Part shown: piece by piece, positions 51,527-61,837 of the stretch | How positions within the stretch are numbered: the stretch's first letter is position 1 | Layout of the letters: every line of letters begins with the position of its first letter | Source of the DNA: RGIG9060 sp045645985 | GTDB taxonomy: Bacteria; Spirochaetota; Spirochaetia; Treponematales; Treponemataceae | Direction of reading: 5' to 3' | Assembly (NCBI GenBank): GCA_045645985.1 | Contig: JAZRJV010000032.1 | Coordinates: 1-64,000 of the forward strand | DNA: 64,000 bases | Program-made: the position numbers and the translations under genes | Notes under the pieces: generated by a model | Database searches by the model: none | What the model was told of the DNA's origin: nothing | The model's input: the letters and a program-made list of their open reading frames with translations, nothing else

Positions 51527-54403
51527 ATGAATAACGATACAATTTATGTTTTAGACTCTTACGGATTGATTTACCGTTCTTACTATGCTTTTATTTCTAG
51601 ACCTTTGGTAAACGAAAAAGGCGAAAATGTTTCTGCTATCTACGGATTTTTTTCAAACTTTTTATCTTTGCTTCAAAAAAATGAAGTAAAACACATGGTG
51701 GCAGCCTTTGATTCTCGAACGCCAACTTTTAGACACGAAATGTATCCAGAATACAAAGCAACTCGACAAAAAACTCCCGAAGATTTACACGCACAAGTTC
51801 CAATTATTGAAGAAATTCTTACAGCCTTAGGCGTTACAACAATTCGCCAAGACGGATTTGAAGCCGACGACTTAATTGCAACTGTTGCTCGACAATGTAA
51901 AGCCGAAAATCGAGAATGTCGCATTCTTTCAGGTGATAAAGACTTAATGCAACTTGTAAACGATTCAACTTTTATGATGAAAACCGATAAAACTGGAAAT
52001 TGGATTACAATCGATTCTGATGGCGTAATTGAAGAATGGGGTGTTCCACCAGAAAAAATGCTTGATATGCTCACCTTAGTTGGCGACAAAGCAGACAATG
52101 TTCCAGGCGTTACTGGAATTGGAGAAAAAACCGCAAAAAAACTTATTGATGAATACGGTTCTTTAGACAAGATTTTAGAAAACGCCGACAAAATTTCTGG
52201 TGCAATCGGAAAAAAAATTCAAAACGGAAAAGAAGAAGCAAACTTTTCAAGAGAATTGATAAAACTTCGGGACGATATTCAACTAAATTCTTCACTTGAT
52301 TCATATTCATTTGAAGTTCCAGATTTTGTTTCTGCTTCAAGATTGCTTTATCGCTACGGAGTTCCAGCTATTGCAAAACGATATCTTTCAACTGCAAAAA
52401 AATACGGAATTGATATTTCTGACATTCAAATTTTTGATTCATCAAATTCTGATGTAGAAAAATCCGACAATTCTTCAAAAACAGAAAACGAAAATTCCGA
52501 CGAAAAAAAACTTCCATTTTATCCAGAAGAAAACTTGCCAGAAAATGTTCAGCTTTCAAAAAATGACGGAAAATATTGTGCAATCACAAACGCAAAAAAT
52601 TTAGAAGAACTTATCAACAAAATTTTAGCAAAAAAATCTTCTGACGGAAAAATTTATGTTGCCTTCGACTGCGAAACTGACGGCTTAAACACAATGAGTG
52701 CAAAACTTGCAGGATTTTCACTTTGTAATGAAAGCAAAATTTCATATTATGTTCCGTTGATTACAGCCGAAAGTGCAAATTCAGAAAATTTATTTGAAGA
52801 TTCTCCAGCTTATATCAGCAAAAAAGATGCGATTTCTTTGCTAGAAAAATTATTTTTTAATCCAGATGTTGTTGTAATTATGCACAACGGAAAATTTGAT
52901 TATCAAGTTTTAATTTCAAATGGATTAAAAGAAAAGCCAACTTGTACAATTTACGACACAATGGTTGCATCTTGGCTTTTGCATCCAGACAGAAGTTCAT
53001 TTTCTTTGGAAAAACTTACAGAAGCAAAACTTTTAATTGAAACAATTTCTTTTGATTCAATCGTTCCAAAGGGAAAAAATTTTACAGATGTACCACTTGA
53101 AACTGCGGTGAAATATGGTTCAGAAGATGCTGACTTTACTTGGCAACTTTGGCAAATTTTTGAAAAAGAACTAAAAGAAAACAATTTATTTTCACTTTTT
53201 ACAGATTTAGAAATGCCGATTTTACCAATTCTTGCGCAAATGGAAATGGAAGGAATCCACATTGAAAAATCTGAACTTGCTGAATATTCAAAAGATTTAA
53301 CTTCTCAAATTGAAAAACTTCAATCTGAAATTTACGAAATTGTAGGCCACGAATTTAATATCGCTTCTCCAAAACAACTTCAAGAAGTTCTTTTTAATGA
53401 ACGAGGTTTAAAAACTGGCAAAAAAACAAAAACTGGATATTCTACAAACACAGATGTTTTGGAAGAATTGGCAAGTCAAGATCCAGTTCCTGCAAAAATT
53501 TTGGAATTTAGAAAACTTAGCAAACTTCTTTCAACTTATGTTGATGCACTTCCAGCCCTTGCTGACAAAAACGGAAGGATTCACACATCTTTTATACAAA
53601 CAGGAACTGCAACTGGACGACTTTCTAGCCGAGATCCAAATCTTCAAAATATTCCAGTTAGAGATGAAAACGGACGAAAAATCCGAAAAGCTTTTGATGC
53701 CACACAAGGAAAAGTTTTAATTTCTGCTGATTATTCTCAAATTGAACTTGTGATTTTGGCTCATCTTTCAAAAGATAAAAATTTGTGCCAAGCATTTTTA
53801 ACAGGAAACGATGTTCACAAAGCCACAGCATCTTTGATTTTTGGCGTTTCTCCAGAAGAAGTAAAACCAGAAATGCGCCGAACTGCAAAAACAATCAATT
53901 TTGGTGTAATCTACGGAATGAGTGCCTTCCGACTTGCAGGTGAACTTGGAATTTCTAGAACAACTGCAAAAAACTTTATCGATTCATATTTTGCAACTTA
54001 TTCTGGTGTTCAAGAATTTATCAATTCTACGATTGAACAAGCTGAAAAAGAAGGTTTTGTAGAAACAATTAGCGGAAGACGACGCTACATAAAAGCCATA
54101 AATAGCGCCAACAAAACTGAAAAAGCTGCTGCCGAAAGAATTGCAATCAACACGCCAATTCAAGGTTCTGCAGCGGACATTGTAAAACAAGCAATGATAA
54201 AAGTTGATTCAGAATTAAAGCAAAAATTTCCAGAAGCAAAACTTTTACTCCAAGTTCACGATGAATTGATTGCAGAATGTCCCGAAAATCAAGCTGAACA
54301 AGTTGCTGAACTTATCAAAACTACAATGGAATCAATTATCACTTTGGATGTTCCGTTAAAAGCTTCAGTTGAAATTGGAAAACGCTGGGGAGAATTTCAT
54401 TGA
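51527..54403 (+). CDS. polA: DNA polymerase I
   Basis: The 958-residue enzyme has a 5'-3' exonuclease (about 1-290: LSGDKDLMQLV, DNVPGVTGIGEKTA), a Ser/Asn-rich linker, a 3'-5' exonuclease and a polymerase. The proofreading residues look intact (FDCETDGL, MHNGKFDY, YGSEDADF). The polymerase shows ADYSQIELVILAHLS, RRTAKTINFGVIYGMS and QVHDELI. It is followed by coaE, overlapping by four bases. Confidence 0.97.
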   Translation: MNNDTIYVLDSYGLIYRSYYAFISRPLVNEKGENVSAIYGFFSNFLSLLQKNEVKHMVAAFDSRTPTFRHEMYPEYKATRQKTPEDLHAQVPIIEEILTALGVTTIRQDGFEADDLIATVARQCKAENRECRILSGDKDLMQLVNDSTFMMKTDKTGNWITIDSDGVIEEWGVPPEKMLDMLTLVGDKADNVPGVTGIGEKTAKKLIDEYGSLDKILENADKISGAIGKKIQNGKEEANFSRELIKLRDDIQLNSSLDSYSFEVPDFVSASRLLYRYGVPAIAKRYLSTAKKYGIDISDIQIFDSSNSDVEKSDNSSKTENENSDEKKLPFYPEENLPENVQLSKNDGKYCAITNAKNLEELINKILAKKSSDGKIYVAFDCETDGLNTMSAKLAGFSLCNESKISYYVPLITAESANSENLFEDSPAYISKKDAISLLEKLFFNPDVVVIMHNGKFDYQVLISNGLKEKPTCTIYDTMVASWLLHPDRSSFSLEKLTEAKLLIETISFDSIVPKGKNFTDVPLETAVKYGSEDADFTWQLWQIFEKELKENNLFSLFTDLEMPILPILAQMEMEGIHIEKSELAEYSKDLTSQIEKLQSEIYEIVGHEFNIASPKQLQEVLFNERGLKTGKKTKTGYSTNTDVLEELASQDPVPAKILEFRKLSKLLSTYVDALPALADKNGRIHTSFIQTGTATGRLSSRDPNLQNIPVRDENGRKIRKAFDATQGKVLISADYSQIELVILAHLSKDKNLCQAFLTGNDVHKATASLIFGVSPEEVKPEMRRTAKTINFGVIYGMSAFRLAGELGISRTTAKNFIDSYFATYSGVQEFINSTIEQAEKEGFVETISGRRRYIKAINSANKTEKAAAERIAINTPIQGSAADIVKQAMIKVDSELKQKFPEAKLLLQVHDELIAECPENQAEQVAELIKTTMESIITLDVPLKASVEIGKRWGEFH

Positions 54404-55002
54404 TAATCGGATTAACTGGTCCAATGGCATCTGGAAAAAATTTAGCAGCAAAAATTTTAGAAAAATCTGGCTGCGTTTCAGTTGATGCCGACATTCTTGC
54501 CCACCAAGCAATAGAAAAAGCAAAAGATAAAATTCTTCTCACTTTTGAAAAGGAAGCAACTGAAAAAAATATTTCAGTTTTAAATGAAGATGGAAGTATA
54601 AATCGCCGAGAACTTGCAAAAATCGTTTTTTCTTCCAAAGAAAATCTTAAAAAACAAGAATCAATAATTCATCCGATTGTAAATGAAATGATGGAAGATT
54701 TTATAAATCAAAATTCTGAAAAAACTGTAATTTTAAACGCCACAGTTTTGTACAAAACTCCAATTATTAAAAAGTGTGCTGCAATCATTTTTATTTCAAG
54801 TCCATGGATTTTAAGATTTTTTAGAGTAAAAAAAAGGGACAAAATGAAAAATTTGCAAATTTTTAAAAGATTTTTAGCACAATTTAATATCTTTGCTAAA
54901 TATAAAAATTTAAATGCCGATATTTACAAAGTAAGGAACTTTGGTTCTGAACAAAAACTTGAGCAAAAATTGCTTTATGTTTTGAAAAAAATCTATTCTT
55001 AA
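54400..55002 (+). CDS. coaE: Dephospho-CoA kinase
   Basis: The 200-residue P-loop kinase makes the last step of CoA synthesis. The N-terminus is IIGLTGPMASGKNLAAKIL; the loop ends Lys-Asn instead of the usual Lys-Ser/Thr. VDADILAHQAIEKA and IIHPIVNEMM also fit. The start is TTG, overlapping the polA stop as TTGA, which implies translational coupling. Confidence 0.85.
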   Translation: MIIGLTGPMASGKNLAAKILEKSGCVSVDADILAHQAIEKAKDKILLTFEKEATEKNISVLNEDGSINRRELAKIVFSSKENLKKQESIIHPIVNEMMEDFINQNSEKTVILNATVLYKTPIIKKCAAIIFISSPWILRFFRVKKRDKMKNLQIFKRFLAQFNIFAKYKNLNADIYKVRNFGSEQKLEQKLLYVLKKIYS

Positions 55003-55029
55003 CAAAGGATATTTTAATAGAGGCATTTT

Positions 55030-55962
55030 ATGGAACAAAGAAGAATTTTATGGATTGTAGCAGCAGTTGGTTTATTTTTATTGGTTGTTGTAGGATTTGC
55101 ATTGATTTTATATTCTCCTACAAAAAATCAAGATCCAATTATTACTCAAAATCAATCAACAAATGATATTTGGGCTTCTACACAAAATGCAATTCCGATA
55201 GATCCTAATTATCAAGTAACAAATCTTCAAGGAACTCCTTTAGAAAATGTTGTAAACGGCAACATTTCATCAACAGATAATTCTCAACAGTTTTCTCCTG
55301 TAGCAACAATTCCTTCACAACAAGTTGTTGGTCAAGTGAACAACACAGTTACACAAGGAAACAATGTTTTACCAAGTGATTCAATGAATTTAGTTGGACA
55401 ACAAAAAGTTCAAGATGTAACTGTGATTTCAGAAAACACAAAAGTAATTACAAATGGAAACACAACTATTGATTTAACAGGACTTACTGTAAATTCTGCA
55501 AGCCAACCTGTAGTTACACAAAACACAACTACAAATTCGCAAACAGCAAATGTTGTAGCTTCAACTTCTACAAAAGCAAGTTCTTCAACAAGTGCAAAAG
55601 CTTCAACAAAAGCTGCAACTACAAGTAAGGCATCTACTACAAAAACAACTGCAAAAGCAAGTTCTTCAGCAAAAACTGTTTCTGCAAAAACTGAAGTTCC
55701 TGCACCAAAATACTGGATTCAAGCAGGTTCTTACAGTAGCAAGAAAAATGCTGAAGAAGCACGAAACGCATTGTCCGCTGAAAAAATTGCTTCTGAAATT
55801 TTTACTTACACAGATGCAAACGGAACTTTGTTCTATCGCGTAAGAATTGGACCTTACACAACAAAAAGCGAAGCTGAATACTGGCAATCAAGAGTTGCTT
55901 TAATCGAGAAATTTAGCGGAGCAAAAACTTACATCACAGATTCTTCTGCAAAAAAACAGTAA
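55030..55962 (+). CDS. SPOR-domain membrane protein
   Basis: The 310-residue protein has an N-terminal membrane anchor (about 7-28). A long Gln/Asn/Ser/Thr region becomes an Ala/Ser/Lys/Thr-rich spacer. A C-terminal SPOR domain (about 230-300: YWIQAGSYSSKKNAEEARNAL, RVRIGPYTTKSEAEYW) follows. SPOR domains bind denuded peptidoglycan glycan at division sites. It is downstream of coaE. Confidence 0.88.
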   Translation: MEQRRILWIVAAVGLFLLVVVGFALILYSPTKNQDPIITQNQSTNDIWASTQNAIPIDPNYQVTNLQGTPLENVVNGNISSTDNSQQFSPVATIPSQQVVGQVNNTVTQGNNVLPSDSMNLVGQQKVQDVTVISENTKVITNGNTTIDLTGLTVNSASQPVVTQNTTTNSQTANVVASTSTKASSSTSAKASTKAATTSKASTTKTTAKASSSAKTVSAKTEVPAPKYWIQAGSYSSKKNAEEARNALSAEKIASEIFTYTDANGTLFYRVRIGPYTTKSEAEYWQSRVALIEKFSGAKTYITDSSAKKQ

Positions 55963-56043
55963 TATAAGTAAAAAATAAAAAAAATTAAATTTTTTTTGAA
56001 ATTTACATCAAATTTTTCAATTTTGAGACTATAAGGATAGTAT

Positions 56044-57483
56044 ATGAAAAATATGCTATCCTTTTTGTTTTTATGTTTCAGTTTTTTGGTTTGTTCAAAT
56101 TTTAATCTTTGGGCAAATTCGTCAATTTCAGTTGTTCACAATTACGAATGTGATAAAGAAAATTCAGAAAATCACGATGTGGAATTTTCTCTAAAAAATC
56201 AAAGTTTTTCTGCAAACATTTTTTTACAAGCGTTCCCAAATCCTCAAATACAAAATTGGGGAATCAAACAAAGCAAAAAAGATTTTTCTTTTCTTGTGGG
56301 AAACATCAGTTTTTCTGGAATTAAATCAAGGCTGAATAATCCACTTTGGCAAAGCGTAAATCCGCTTCGAGTTTTTTCTACGCCAAAACTTTTTAATTCA
56401 GCCCAACTTCCCTCTTCGATTTCAACTTCGGAAAATTACAGCATTTTTGCAAAATACAATCCGATTTTTGAAAATAAACTTTTTGGTTTTATCAAGGGAA
56501 TCGAAGTTTCTTCCCTTTGGACGCCCAAAGAAGATGGCGGAATTTTTTTAGGTTCACTGATTTTGCCAATTCAAATTGCAAATTCTAAATTGAATTTATC
56601 TTCAAGTTTTGCATCTTCATTTATTGAATTTTCCGATTCTGCTTGGTACACAAAATCAAAATATTTTGAAAGCCAACGATTAAATAGATTTTTGCAAGAA
56701 CTAAATTTTTTATCTCGCTGCATTTCGTTTTATTCGGGATTTTGTTTTTCTTCCGACCCTTTTGAAAACTTCAAATTTTACACAAGAAATGATTTAACTT
56801 TCAATTTTGAAATTGGAAAAAATGCAAAGTACGAAACCGAAGCAAGATTTTTTTATTCGCAAAATGATTTTATCACTTTAAGTGGAAAAACTTTGAAACA
56901 ACCTCTCGCCTTCACAATTTTGCCTAAACTCACTTTTAAAACGGGAACAAGCAATTTAATTTTCGCCCTTGGCTACGATTATTCACTTGGCTATTCTGAC
57001 GGAAAAGAAAAAGAAAAAATAATTGACGACAAATATCAATTTGCTTTCAAACTTGAATTTTTGTATTGGAATTTTACTTCAAAAACTTCTTTTAAGCCAC
57101 AAGAAATGAATTTTGAATTTTACAATTCTGCGTTTTTCTATTTTCTTACGAGTGAAAAAATCACAATGTCAAATTCAACTTGGGTAAAAATTTTAACTTC
57201 AAAAATAAATGAAGAATTTGAAATTTCTTGCAGTACAAAATTCAACGCAAGTTTTTTTACAAAACAAGGATTTATAAAATCTGAAGTTTCATCAAAACTC
57301 ATTAGCGACTTAAAAAATGATTCTTTGGATTTATCCTGCAAAGCAAAATTTTCTTGGAGAACTTTATGGATAAGTGCAAATTTTTCTGATATTAAATTTG
57401 AATTTTCTGATGAAACAAAAAAAGGCGACTCCAACAAGGGAATCACCTTTTCAGTATCTTCTGGATTTACTCTTAATTACTAA
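56044..57483 (+). CDS. Putative outer-membrane beta-barrel protein
   Basis: The 479-residue protein has an N-terminal signal peptide (about 1-25, ending LWANS). The rest is rich in Phe, Ser, Asn and Lys with alternating hydrophobic residues. It ends in an aromatic residue (SSGFTLNY), like many outer-membrane barrels. No family is recognised. AGGA lies close before the ATG. The stop overlaps the nagB stop by four bases, so the two genes converge without a terminator. Confidence 0.6.
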   Translation: MKNMLSFLFLCFSFLVCSNFNLWANSSISVVHNYECDKENSENHDVEFSLKNQSFSANIFLQAFPNPQIQNWGIKQSKKDFSFLVGNISFSGIKSRLNNPLWQSVNPLRVFSTPKLFNSAQLPSSISTSENYSIFAKYNPIFENKLFGFIKGIEVSSLWTPKEDGGIFLGSLILPIQIANSKLNLSSSFASSFIEFSDSAWYTKSKYFESQRLNRFLQELNFLSRCISFYSGFCFSSDPFENFKFYTRNDLTFNFEIGKNAKYETEARFFYSQNDFITLSGKTLKQPLAFTILPKLTFKTGTSNLIFALGYDYSLGYSDGKEKEKIIDDKYQFAFKLEFLYWNFTSKTSFKPQEMNFEFYNSAFFYFLTSEKITMSNSTWVKILTSKINEEFEISCSTKFNASFFTKQGFIKSEVSSKLISDLKNDSLDLSCKAKFSWRTLWISANFSDIKFEFSDETKKGDSNKGITFSVSSGFTLNY

Positions 57484-58283
57484 AATGAATTGTCCAAGTT
57501 TTCGCTTTCAATTTCAAGGAAGTACTTAACAGTTTTCATTTTTAACTCGTCAGTAGAAGCTTCGTCACAAACAATTACTGATTTTTTGTGCATCTGTAAT
57601 GCTGTAACTGTCCACATCTGAGAAACACTGCCTTCAACAGCTTGTTGTAAGGCTTGTGCTTTGTTGTGCCCCGTAATTAAGATAACAACTTCTTCAGCAT
57701 CTGTGATAGTTCCAACTCCAACTGTTAAAGCTGTATTTGGAACTTGAGTAACATCATCATCAAAGAATCTCGAATTTACTTGGATAGTTTCTTGTGTTAA
57801 AGTTTTTACTCTTGTACGAGAAACCAATGATGAACCTGGCTCATTAAAAGCGATATGTCCATCAACTCCTACTCCGCCTAAGAAAAGTTTGATTCCACCG
57901 TAAGAAGCGATTGCTTTTTCGTAGGCAGCACATTCAGCATCAAGGTCAGAAGCCATACCGTTCAAAATATGAACATTATCTTTTTTGATGTTGATTTTGC
58001 TAAAAAAGTTATCCCACATAAATCTATGATAACTTTGTGGATGATCTTCTGGCAAACCAACATATTCATCCATATTGAAAGTTACAACATGCTCAAAAGA
58101 AACTTTTCCTTCTTCGTAAAGTTTGATAAGTTCATTGTAAGTTCCCAACGGAGTGCTTCCTGTAGGAAGTCCTAAAACAAATGGCTTTTTTGCAGTAGGA
58201 TTAAAATCATTTATTCTTTTAGCGATATGATTTGCAGCCCAAACGCTACATTTATCATAATCATCTTGAATTATTACTCTCAT
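57480..58283 (-). CDS. nagB: Glucosamine-6-phosphate deaminase
   Basis: The 267-residue enzyme converts glucosamine-6-phosphate to fructose-6-phosphate and ammonia. Clear marks are LGLPTGSTPLGTYNELI, FNMDEYVGL, HPQSYHRFMW, GVGVDGHIAFNEPGSS and LITGHNKAQAL. No nagA or nag regulator is adjacent. Confidence 0.96.
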   Translation of the reverse strand: MRVIIQDDYDKCSVWAANHIAKRINDFNPTAKKPFVLGLPTGSTPLGTYNELIKLYEEGKVSFEHVVTFNMDEYVGLPEDHPQSYHRFMWDNFFSKINIKKDNVHILNGMASDLDAECAAYEKAIASYGGIKLFLGGVGVDGHIAFNEPGSSLVSRTRVKTLTQETIQVNSRFFDDDVTQVPNTALTVGVGTITDAEEVVILITGHNKAQALQQAVEGSVSQMWTVTALQMHKKSVIVCDEASTDELKMKTVKYFLEIESENLDNSF

Positions 58284-58318
58284 ACATCATCCTTTTTTGA
58301 AGAATTTATACACTAAGT

Positions 58319-59623
58319 TTAATCTACTTTTTTAGTATTTGGAATAATTAAATTAAGAATAATTCCAACTAAAGTTGCAAGTGCTACTCCACCAAGTGAG
58401 AAAGTAAAATCCTTTCCGATTGTAAATTGAAGCATTCCGCCACCAAGTCCAATTACTAAAATTACAGAAGAAATTGTAAGATTGCGTTTATCTGTGTAAT
58501 CAACACCGCTTTCTACGATTGTTCTAAGTCCACTTGAAGCAATCAATCCGTAAAGCAACATTGAAATTCCACCCATAACTGGCCCTGGAATTGTTTGAAT
58601 AATTGCTCCAAATTTCTGAATGAAAGAAAGAAGAACAGCGATTACTGCAGCGCCACCAATAACCCAAACGCTGTAAACTTTTGTAATTGCCATAACACCT
58701 ACATTTTCACCGTAAGTTGTGTTTGGAGGTCCTCCCCAAAGAGCAGCCCAAGCAGTTGCAACACCATCACCTAAAAGAGTTCTGTGCAAACCTGGATCTT
58801 TGTAAAAATCGCGACCAACAACTTTTGAAGTTACCAAAGTATCTCCAAGATGTTCACAAATTGTTGCCAAAGAAACAATGATAAATGTTAAAATTGGAAC
58901 TAAAGCAAATTTAGGCAAAAGCCAGAAGTAAGAACCATCAGCATTTTGTTGTAAGAAAGGAAGTCCAAACCAAGCAGCTTCTTTTACTGCTGTAAAATCA
59001 ATAAGTTTGTAAGCAGGGAAGAAACATCCCATAATCAATGTGAATAAATATCCACCAACCAAACCGATAAGGATTGAAATTGTGTTAAAAAATCCTTTGC
59101 AGAAAATTGTTGCAATAATCGCAATAGCTAAAGTTACAATAGCAATAGAAAAGTAAACTAAAGAATATTCCCCGTTGTTTAACATTGCAGAGTTCATTGC
59201 AGTTGGGGCAAGATTCAATCCGATAACAATGATAACAGAACCAATTACAACTGGAGGAAGAGCTTTATCAAGCCAGTTTTTTCCAGCAACTCTGATGATT
59301 CCTGCAACGATTGCATAGAACAAACCAGCACACATTGCACCACCAAGTGCATAAGCCATTCCGTACACCTTAGAAATTCCAATCAAAGCAGGAATAAAAG
59401 CAAATGAAGAACCTAAGAAAGCAGGAACTTTTGCAGCTGTAATCAAAATGTAAATTAAAGTACCTGTACCAGCTGTAAAAAGTGCAGTTGAAGGACTAAG
59501 TCCTGTTAATAAAGGAACAAGAATTGTTGCTCCAAACATCGCAAAAACATGCTGAAAACTCAATGGAATCCAGCGAGCTAAATTCGGCCTATCGTGTGGC
59601 CCTAAAATTTCTGTATCTTTCAT
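58319..59623 (-). CDS. Uracil/xanthine permease (NCS2 family)
   Basis: The 434-residue membrane protein has about 12-14 segments. QHVFAMFGATILVPLLTGL, the substrate-helix Glu in ATICEHLGDT and GGPPNTTYGENVGVMAITK are typical of UraA. It imports uracil with protons or Na+. TATAAC lies six bases before the ATG, suggesting its own leaderless promoter. Confidence 0.93.
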   Translation of the reverse strand: MKDTEILGPHDRPNLARWIPLSFQHVFAMFGATILVPLLTGLSPSTALFTAGTGTLIYILITAAKVPAFLGSSFAFIPALIGISKVYGMAYALGGAMCAGLFYAIVAGIIRVAGKNWLDKALPPVVIGSVIIVIGLNLAPTAMNSAMLNNGEYSLVYFSIAIVTLAIAIIATIFCKGFFNTISILIGLVGGYLFTLIMGCFFPAYKLIDFTAVKEAAWFGLPFLQQNADGSYFWLLPKFALVPILTFIIVSLATICEHLGDTLVTSKVVGRDFYKDPGLHRTLLGDGVATAWAALWGGPPNTTYGENVGVMAITKVYSVWVIGGAAVIAVLLSFIQKFGAIIQTIPGPVMGGISMLLYGLIASSGLRTIVESGVDYTDKRNLTISSVILVIGLGGGMLQFTIGKDFTFSLGGVALATLVGIILNLIIPNTKKVD

Positions 59624-59653
59624 AAATCCGTTATAACACTATTATTATTTTTT

Positions 59654-60403
59654 TTAAAGTGCTGAATAGGAATTTTCTACAATTTTTCCGTCTAAAATTC
59701 TGATAACATGATTTGCAAGATTCATAATTTTGGAATCGTGAGTTGAAAAGATGAATGTTGTATTCATATCTCTGTTGATTTCTTGCAAAAGAGAAAGAAT
59801 TTGGTCGCCAGTGTTTGAATCTAAGTTCGCTGTAGGTTCATCGGCTAAAATCAAAGGCGCTTTTGTAACCAAAGAACGAGCAATCGCAACACGCTGTCTT
59901 TGTCCGCCAGAAAGTTCAAAAGGTTTATGGTCTATCCATTTTTCTAAACCAACTTTTTCTATCAAATACATTATCCAATCTTTTTTTTCGGATTTTGACA
60001 TTGAGTTTGCAGTTGTTCCGCCTAAATGTAATGGATATTCGATATTTTCGTACACATTTAAAACAGGCAATAGATTAAAATTCTGAAAGATAAATCCAAT
60101 ATTATTCTTACGGATTCTACAAATTTTTCCATCAGCACTTTTAGAAAGTTTGCCAGTTTTGACATAATGCTGTTGTTCTTTTTCCGAAAAAACTCTTTTA
60201 TCATTCATAAAAATCGTCCCGGAATTTGGCATATCTATCAATCCTAAAATATTTAAAATTGTAGATTTGCCAGAGCCAGAAGGTCCCGCGATAGAAACAA
60301 ATTCACCTTTTTCAATTACAAGCGAAATTCCTTTTAACGCTTCCACTTCTTGCATTCCGAGCTGATATTTTTTGTGTATATTTTGAAGTTCAATCAAAGC
60401 CAT
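59654..60403 (-). CDS. ABC transporter ATP-binding protein (LolD/MacB type)
   Basis: The 249-residue ATPase has Walker A GPSGSGKS, Q-loop FIFQNFNLLPVLN, signature LSGGQRQRVAIARS, Walker B LILADEPTANLD and the switch His in STHDSKI. An insert of about 20 residues precedes the Q-loop. LolD/MacB-type proteins pair with an FtsX-like permease, but none is adjacent. It starts five bases after tyrS ends. Confidence 0.9.
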   Translation of the reverse strand: MALIELQNIHKKYQLGMQEVEALKGISLVIEKGEFVSIAGPSGSGKSTILNILGLIDMPNSGTIFMNDKRVFSEKEQQHYVKTGKLSKSADGKICRIRKNNIGFIFQNFNLLPVLNVYENIEYPLHLGGTTANSMSKSEKKDWIMYLIEKVGLEKWIDHKPFELSGGQRQRVAIARSLVTKAPLILADEPTANLDSNTGDQILSLLQEINRDMNTTFIFSTHDSKIMNLANHVIRILDGKIVENSYSAL

Positions 60404-60408
60404 TGGAA

Positions 60409-61656
60409 TTACGCAAATTTTACGATGTAGTTCTTTTTCTTTCCACGACGAAGAACGATAACTTCACCTTCAATAGCAAGTGCTTTTGTAACCAAAAGAT
60501 TTTCGTCAGTTACTTTATCACCATTTAATGTGATAGAACCAGCGTTCAAAAATTCACGAGCTTCGCGTTTACTTGAACAGATTTTGTTGTTTACAAGCAA
60601 GTCGATTACAGTTGTGTTTTCATCATTTAATTCAACAGTTGGAACATCTTTAAAACCGATTTTTACATCAGCCAAAGAAAGTTCTTTTACATTTCCAGAG
60701 AATAAAGCATTACTGATATTTACAGCTTTTTCGTATTCAGCTGCTCCGTGTAAGTCTGTAATGATTTCACGAGCCAAAGCCTTATGAGCTTCGCGCAATT
60801 CTGGATTTGCAGTATTTTTAGCATCAAGTTCTTCAATTTCTTCTTTTGATAAGAAAGTAAAAATTTTCAAGTAAGAAGTTACCATGCTATCATCAACATT
60901 GATTAAGTATTGGTAAAGTTCGTAACTTGAAGTTTTGTTAATATCAAGCCACAATGCGTTTCCTGCAGATTTACCAAATTTGTTACCGTATTTATCCAAA
61001 ACCAAAGGCATTGTAAAGCCGTAAGCGTCTTTTCCTTCGATTTTGCGAATCAACTCAAGACCAGTTGTAATATTTCCCCATTGGTCAGCACCTTCAGCCT
61101 GAAGTAAACAATTTTTTGTTCTAAAAAGATGTAAAAAGTCGTAACCTTGAATCAAAGTGTAAGAAAATTCTGCAAAAGTAATTCCAGTTTCCAAACGGCG
61201 AGAAATAATATCTTTTCCGAGCATATAACTTACATTGATATATTTACCGATGTCACGCAAAAAGTCCAAGAAACTAAAATCCTTCATCCAATCATAGTTG
61301 TTTACGATTTCTGCATTTCCATCAAAAATTTTGAGAACTTGAGCCTTAATTCCTTCGATATTTTTTTCAACTGTTTCTTTTGCAATCAATTCTCGTTCTG
61401 CTGTTGGACGAGGGTCACCAATCAATCCTGTTGCTCCACCAACCAACAAAATTGGATGATGTCCAGCTTTTGCCAAGCGTTTTGCAGTAATCAAACTTGA
61501 GTAATGTCCTAAGTGCAAACTATCAGCAGTTGGGTCAGTTCCCCAATAAAATGAAATCTTTTCGTTATTTAATTTATCCTTAATGTCTTCTCCAGCAACA
61601 TCTTTAATCAAACCGCGCCATTCTAAATCTTCGTATAAAGTCATATCGTTTATCAT
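60409..61656 (-). CDS. tyrS: Tyrosyl-tRNA synthetase
   Basis: The 415-residue class I synthetase charges tRNA-Tyr. The HIGH-type motif is HLGH in DPTADSLHLGHYSS, and KFGKS serves as KMSKS. A C-terminal S4 domain (about 350-410: KICSSKREAREFLNAGSITLNGD) binds tRNA. AAGGA lies directly before the first ATG; the Met at residue 5 is an alternative start. No T-box is seen. Confidence 0.95.
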   Translation of the reverse strand: MINDMTLYEDLEWRGLIKDVAGEDIKDKLNNEKISFYWGTDPTADSLHLGHYSSLITAKRLAKAGHHPILLVGGATGLIGDPRPTAERELIAKETVEKNIEGIKAQVLKIFDGNAEIVNNYDWMKDFSFLDFLRDIGKYINVSYMLGKDIISRRLETGITFAEFSYTLIQGYDFLHLFRTKNCLLQAEGADQWGNITTGLELIRKIEGKDAYGFTMPLVLDKYGNKFGKSAGNALWLDINKTSSYELYQYLINVDDSMVTSYLKIFTFLSKEEIEELDAKNTANPELREAHKALAREIITDLHGAAEYEKAVNISNALFSGNVKELSLADVKIGFKDVPTVELNDENTTVIDLLVNNKICSSKREAREFLNAGSITLNGDKVTDENLLVTKALAIEGEVIVLRRGKKKNYIVKFA

Positions 61657-61686
61657 CTTCCTTACATATAAAAAATCAATGAGAAA

Positions 61687-61715
61687 AGTTTATCATTTTT
61701 TTTGAGTTTTGTCAG
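61687..61715 (-). promoter_or_regulatory. Promoter of tyrS
   Basis: CTGACA (61710-61715) and TAAACT (61687-61692) are 17 bases apart on the minus strand, giving a leader of about 25 bases. Confidence 0.55.
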
Positions 61716-61799
61716 TAGTTTATTTCTTCCCTAATTTTACTTTGATTTTATAAAACGATGTAAGCAAGTTCTACTATTTATTTTTTTACAAAATTTTAA

Positions 61800-61828
61800 T
61801 TGCATGCATAAAATTACTATGATAAAAT
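61800..61828 (+). promoter_or_regulatory. Promoter of the GGDEF-EAL gene
   Basis: TTGCAT (61800-61805) and TAAAAT (61823-61828) are 17 bases apart. Nine bases separate the -10 box from the ATG at 61838, so the leader is about three bases. Confidence 0.55.
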
Positions 61829-61837
61829 AGGTTTATT

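Noticed and set aside
61657..61690. T-box leader of tyrS
   Set aside because: The predicted leader is only about 25 bases, far too short for a T-box.
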